A DNA stretch of 64,000 bases, taken from assembly GCF_000003605.2 (NCBI RefSeq), contig NW_003149267.1, forward strand, positions 335,873 through 399,872, written 5' to 3'. The notes under the pieces were generated by a model. It saw nothing but the letters and a program-made list of their open reading frames with translations, ran no database searches and was not told the DNA's origin. Below, one piece after another: positions 59,701 through 64,000 of the stretch (positions are counted from its first letter, which is position 1; each line of letters starts with the position of its first letter). The DNA is from Saccoglossus kowalevskii (lineage: Eukaryota > Hemichordata > Enteropneusta > Harrimaniidae). A program made the position numbers and the translations under genes.

Positions 59701-62700
59701 TGGCTTAATCATCATTGTAAATAATTACTAAAAAAAACACAGTTTGGTTCAATCCATCTTTTTTTTTCTATTTATGTTGTTTTTATTGCAGCCTTTGTCT
59801 GAAAATTTGTATTTCTGGAAAGTTACAAAATTTAAAAATGCTCTACCCATCAACATAATCTGTGGCTTGAGGGAGTGACTGATTGGGCATTGTTATTGTA
59901 TGAAGTCTACTATAAGGCAGCCGGTCTTCTGACATACAATGTATATACACAAAAGCAGGAGGAAAACGTTTACATGTGTTCAAAATGGCATATTGCAATG
60001 TAATTACCCTGGAGATCATAATAATATATATTTTCATATATATAAACATAATTTATATATATCTTCAAATTCTAGAGGATTTCTTTCAAACCCAATGAAC
60101 CTCCCTCTTAATCCAGCCCTGTCAGCAATGGAATAAAACATGTTATCATTTCATGATCATGGGAGTTTCATTTATAACAGTTTTGATAGACAATTGGATT
60201 TGATTGTTCTTGTAGCCTCCTGAAGAGGAAGGAGAGGGAGACACAGAACCTGAAGAAGAAGTTGTTTATAAATACATTCCACCAGAACCTAAGGAATGGA
60301 TATCTCAAGGCAGTGAAGTAGAGGTGGAAGAAGAGAATGTTGTTGTCGCTAGAAAGACGGTGAGTTGTATTCCTGACAGTATAGTGATTATTATGTCGTC
60401 ATCTTGGTAGAGAGACAGTGCACAGATTATACAAATTGGTGTAGGGTGGTATAGAGTTGTACAGTCATCGGTAACATAGTGGTTGTAGCATCAAACTCAT
60501 GAAGACTAGATTTCAAATTCTACCTCGGGTTGAACAGAAAAAGGGGTTGACCCCTAATCGGCTGAGTATGCCACAGATTCAATAAGAAGATCAAATCTAC
60601 TGGCCGAGTTTCCTTCACTAATGATTGCATCTTTGGGGGGGGGGGCTTGGTTTAGGCAGGTCTATGGTTTAGGTGCTGTGTTCAACTGGGCCTGATTGAT
60701 GCCAGGATAGTGCATTAAATTGCCATAAAGCCCCTTTGATGGTAACACAGCTAGCCATGTAGTCCCTAGCTGGCATATGATCTCTGTGGCAAAATGGTAC
60801 TATATATGTCAGCACTCATATTTGCAAATTGCGCATGAAAAAAAGTCAGGAGAGACAACAGTGACATTCACCTGACAGAAAATTTAAAAACAAAAAAATC
60901 CGTTTTAAACTGGTATTGAGAGTGTTTGTTTCACTAAATTCATGTTTATTTCACAGTCCAAGTTCACAGTAACTCGTGTAAGACGTGATTTTGGTGTACA
61001 TGCTACATTTACTGATCGCAATGCAGGAGATGCTAAAGATGGATTTATTGAGTGTACATCATATGAGGATAAAAGTTTTAATATCAAAAAAGTTGAAATA
61101 GATTCCGGAACTCAGGCAATACCTACTTTGATTGAAAATGGTTCTCAAACAGAATGGTAAGACAATGTTTCCACTCACAAATGGAGATTAGGGTTGCATT
61201 GTGTGGAGTAGTAGAACAGACTTCCAAGAGACACAAAGTTAAATCAGTGATCTGTGTGGTGCCACACGTCAGAGTACATTGAAGTAAAAACAGAGTATTT
61301 GCATAATATTGTCAAAAGTACAATACAGAACTGTGATTGGTTTAACTCAAAGTGAAAGATTCCACTAACATAGCAACGAGTAATTAGATTAGTCTTAGTT
61401 ACAGGGTTAAAGGTTATAAAAAGAGGCTGTAAGACCTACACCTAACTTGCAACATTAAATCAATAAACAAGATACAACACAGGTAAACAATAGGAATCTG
61501 AACCATGCATGTAAATAAATTTGAAATGTTGATTGCAAGGAGCTCTCAGTGATACCTATTTCCTTCTTGAAATAGTATAAAAAGTAGGGTCAGTTGTTTC
61601 ATATGATTAGAGAAAATTAAAATACTCACTCTAACATTAACATTTTTATCATCATAATTCAATTTTCCACCTATTATTAGTGCAATATTTCTTTTATTAT
61701 TAGAGACAATGGATACAATAAACTAATATATAATTATATTTATAGTATGTGGAGATTTCAATGGGGATAAAGCTCACACAAATGTTATAGATAAACATGG
61801 GTGTATACATATGAGATGTCTTAGGTTTTTAGATTCTGAACTTGACAACTATTTGTATTGCATTACAGGAAGCATCCGAGGAATGCCAGTACACAGTATA
61901 CACCAAGAGAGTTTAGTGAGGAAGAAAAAGAAAAGATATCCAGCTCTAAAACTGTAAATAAATTTGTTGAAGAGGTAGCTCCTCGGTAAGTGTATATGCA
62001 TATTGTATTAGCATGACTGGTATTTAAATTGATTGTTGTTTGAGCCGTACGGATGTTCAAAAGCAAGACTTGTTGATTAACCATGACATACCTGGTCTAA
62101 TCAAGTTCAGACATATGCACATATATTTGTTTAGTGATCTAATTTAAGAGGGACAAATGGCAGTCATTTTGTATTATAAATCCATCAACAGTCCCAATAG
62201 GTGATTTTCTGTACAATTGCGAGATCTCACGAGATCCATGAAAGATGTGCGTCGAACGTCTGCCGCAAAAATCGAACGACTTGATTTTGAACTAGAATTT
62301 CTTTATTTCGTAGTTTACATCTACCGGCCGATCTTCGACAGAGAAATATTGCTTCCGAATACCCTTACTTAATCGAAATTGCCTATCATCAAATGTGGAC
62401 AGCACATTATTAAGCATGGAAATGTCCCCAAAATACTTTCGCGTTTGTCGAATCCCACGCGATGTTTGACGCGACTATGACGCTATGACCTTTGTTTGTC
62501 CTGTTTTTACGTTCGATTTCACGCATAACGCGTGATTCTCGCAGTGAACGGAAAATGGTCTATTCTGCCATTTTGGAACATGGATGGTGGACATGCATTG
62601 ACGAAAGTTCAAACTTGGGACCTTCATGCAGATATGATTCAAAATGTCTGACTGACCAGTGTTCACAAAAGTTTTGTTCTGGAGCTGTATTTCTTTGCTT

Positions 62701-63611
62701 TGCCTTGACCATATTCAAACTTTACACTTATGTAATACAGCTTAGGATACATATGAGCATAAATTCATTCTATCAGCTTAATTCTGGATTGTTGACTGGT
62801 GTCTATTTGGTGTGCTAAAAATACACAAAAATCAAGCATTTCTGCCATTCTTATTGTATAATACTGGTATGTATATTTACCATCAAATCTAACCAATATT
62901 CATTTTGCTTTCTTTTCAAGATTTGAGTTGTGTTTGCAACAGAATGAAATTATGGATGTGTTCTTTGATGATTGGATGGCATTAGCTGATGAAGACAGTA
63001 CATTTGGAAGCAAATCAGATAACCATCTCAAGGTAATCTTATCTAGTCATGTGTACTGATAATAATTCAAGGGATATCCCATGCCCTGTGTACAACACTT
63101 TGGATTATCTTAGCCTTGGCTCCTCTCAGTACTAGTATTGTTACTTCCTAATACACGCCTCACCTTCCTGTACCATGCCAGGGTTATTTCACAACTAGAG
63201 ACTTATATTGAAAACTACCTTCAATATGCACATGTGTATCAATATGGCGTTCTTGCCATTAGTCCGCCTATGTTGACATGTTTAAATTTAAGAAGTTTTG
63301 TTTATACCAGTCATACACTTACAGACGAGTTTGTTACTCATGCGAGTTGGAATGAAATTACTAGGCCTGCCATATCTTGATGGTTATTACATTTCTCTTT
63401 CAAACAGGAATATCAGTCATTCACTGACCTTCAATTCAGCAAAGAGAAGACCATAACATGTGTTGATTGGCATCCTTCCATTAAAGGAGTTATTGCTGTG
63501 TCTTGCGCTGAAAGATTATCATTTGATGAAAGAGTAGATAACTCATCTAAAGTTTTGATGACACCATCATTGATATTAGTTTGGAGTTTTACTGACCCCA
63601 TACACCCACAG
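56741..63611 (+). CDS. DNAI3: DNAI3/WDR63, axonemal dynein intermediate chain (3' partial)
   Basis: DNAI3 (WDR63) is an intermediate chain of inner-arm axonemal dynein (IC140 type in Chlamydomonas), needed for ciliary and flagellar beating. Exons seen: 56741-56987, 57131-57193, 58344-58528, 59528-59632, 60216-60359, 60957-61156, 61869-61985, 62921-63032, 63408-63611, all GT/AG and phase-compatible, giving about 459 aa. The first 82 residues are a Lys/Ser/Pro-rich basic tail with SP and KSP motifs, not conserved. From exon 3 the match to the family is clear: TKTQEIF-like AKTQEIFSIIVDNDVTEDEP, RAAISDFHPVK, YPGDDVLVIYDPDFKYG, ASTQYTPREFSEEEKEK, LQQNEIMDVFFDDW, EYQSFTDLQFSKEKTITCV, RLSFDERV, LILVWSFTDPIHPQ. 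The C-terminal WD40 region lies beyond the window. The last visible exon ends in a minisatellite. Confidence 0.94.
57388..57907 (+). mobile_element. Hairpin-ended family D repeat, copy 3
   Basis: Begins AGCTCCGCTGTCGACTTTGT and ends AACAGCGGAGCTATCTCAGC followed by CGAGAGGCTGCTTGTT; the ends are nearly identical to copy 2. The interior is shorter, with about two units. It follows a T run (TTTTTTTT) and lies in the DNAI3 intron before 58344. Confidence 0.85.
58144..58265. mobile_element. MITE family A copy (about 122 bp)
   Basis: TACTGTATTTACTCTTATTA at the left and ACAGAGCAAATACAGTA at the right are inverted repeats. It lies in the same DNAI3 intron as family D copy 3. Confidence 0.75.
58770..59150 (+). 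mobile_element. Decayed family D fragment
   Basis: Retains the ordered words GCAGAGCTGTTCATATATG, CGTTCGTCCGTTGTCTGTCC, TTCGACTCCTTCTTGAAAAC, GATGATATCTTCAGTTTTCT and TTTTTGTCATTTTTGGTAAA, without the hairpin ends. It lies in the DNAI3 intron before 59528. Confidence 0.6.
60455..60545 (+). mobile_element. Possible tRNA-derived SINE head, copy 2
   Basis: TAACATAGTGGTTGTAGCAT resembles an A box, and GATTTCAAATTCTACC about 30 bases on resembles a B box. The arrangement is like that at 55850-55935. It lies in the DNAI3 intron after 60359. Weak evidence. Confidence 0.35.
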
Positions 63612-64000
63612 GTGAGTTTTACTGACCCCATACACTCACAGGTGAGTTTTACTGACCCCATACACTCACAGGTGAGTTTTACTGACCCCATACACTCACA
63701 GGTGAGTTTTACTGACCCCATACACTCACAGATGAGTTTTACTGACCCCATACACTTACAGGTGAGTTTTACTGACCCCATACACTTACAGACGAGTTTT
63801 ACTGACCCCCATACACCTACATGTGAGTTTTACAGACCCCATACACCCACAGGTCTTTTACTGACCCCATACACTTACAGGTGAGTTTTACTGACCCCAT
63901 ACACTCACAGGTGTGTTTTACTGACCCCATACACTTACAGGTGAGTTTTACTGACCCCATACACTTACAGGTGAGTTTTACTGACCCCATACACTCACAG
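63582..64000 (+). repeat. 30-bp minisatellite over the DNAI3 exon 9 splice donor
   Basis: The unit GTGAGTTTTACTGACCCCAT + ACACTCACAG is repeated about 14 times to the window edge (truncated there). The first copy is coding and conserved (SFTDPIHPQ, which matches SFSDPIHPQ of human DNAI3), ending CAG at 63611 before GTGAGT. Intact CAG/GTGAGT occurs at 63612, 63642, 63672, 63702, 63762, 63881, 63941 and 63971; others are mutated (ATGAGT, ACGAGT, GTGTGT). The units stay in frame (VSFTDPIHSQ) until an extra C near 63809. Which donor is used cannot be told from sequence. Confidence 0.95.

Noticed and set aside
63431-63781. Antisense repeat protein (MGSVKLTCEC units)
   Set aside because: Shadow of the 30-bp minisatellite and of DNAI3 exon 9.

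Overview
This is a eukaryotic (metazoan) genomic window: AT-rich, intron-dense, full of small interspersed repeats, and with three runs of N (5126-5671, 18919-18968, 41598-42152). An axonemal dynein gene shows that the organism makes motile cilia. The gene set plus the repeat style fits a marine invertebrate, possibly a hemichordate-like deuterostome; the species is inference only.

Layout. (1) 4230-19853, + strand: a raver-family RNA-binding protein (RRM domains, then a polyQ-rich tail carrying six PTB-interaction-like [S/T/P]LLGxxP motifs), with its 5' exons missing. (2) 25603-39519, - strand: PLAA, 12 coding exons, apparently complete (WD40, PFU and PUL domains; about 812 aa). (3) 40003-51058, + strand: the histone H3-H4 chaperone ASF1, 4 coding exons, apparently complete (219 aa). 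PLAA and ASF1 are head to head, with 483 bp between start codons and several CCAAT boxes in between. (4) 56741 to beyond the right edge, + strand: DNAI3/WDR63, an axonemal dynein intermediate chain, first 9 coding exons (about 459 aa). I placed exon boundaries by hand from GT/AG sites, phase continuity and family similarity recalled from knowledge; no alignment was run.

Transposon remains. ASF1 intron 1 holds a multi-exon hAT-like transposase-derived remnant on the - strand and a pogo/Tigger-like DDE transposase remnant on the + strand. Both are frameshifted, and the pogo copy has lost its third catalytic aspartate. PLAA intron 1 holds a roughly 1.54-kb terminal-inverted-repeat element dense in ATGGT/ACCAT words. 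Several short inverted-repeat (MITE-like) families, a hairpin-ended family with internal tandem repeats, and two SINE-like stretches are scattered through introns and spacers.

Most unusual signal. Two unrelated genes, PLAA (exon 5) and DNAI3 (exon 9), each carry a minisatellite whose unit spans an exon end together with its 5' splice site, so the splice donor is duplicated in tandem (about 5 and at least 14 times). The four genes are not functionally linked in any way I can see; the window looks like ordinary gene-bearing chromosome with interesting repeat biology rather than a dedicated gene cluster.
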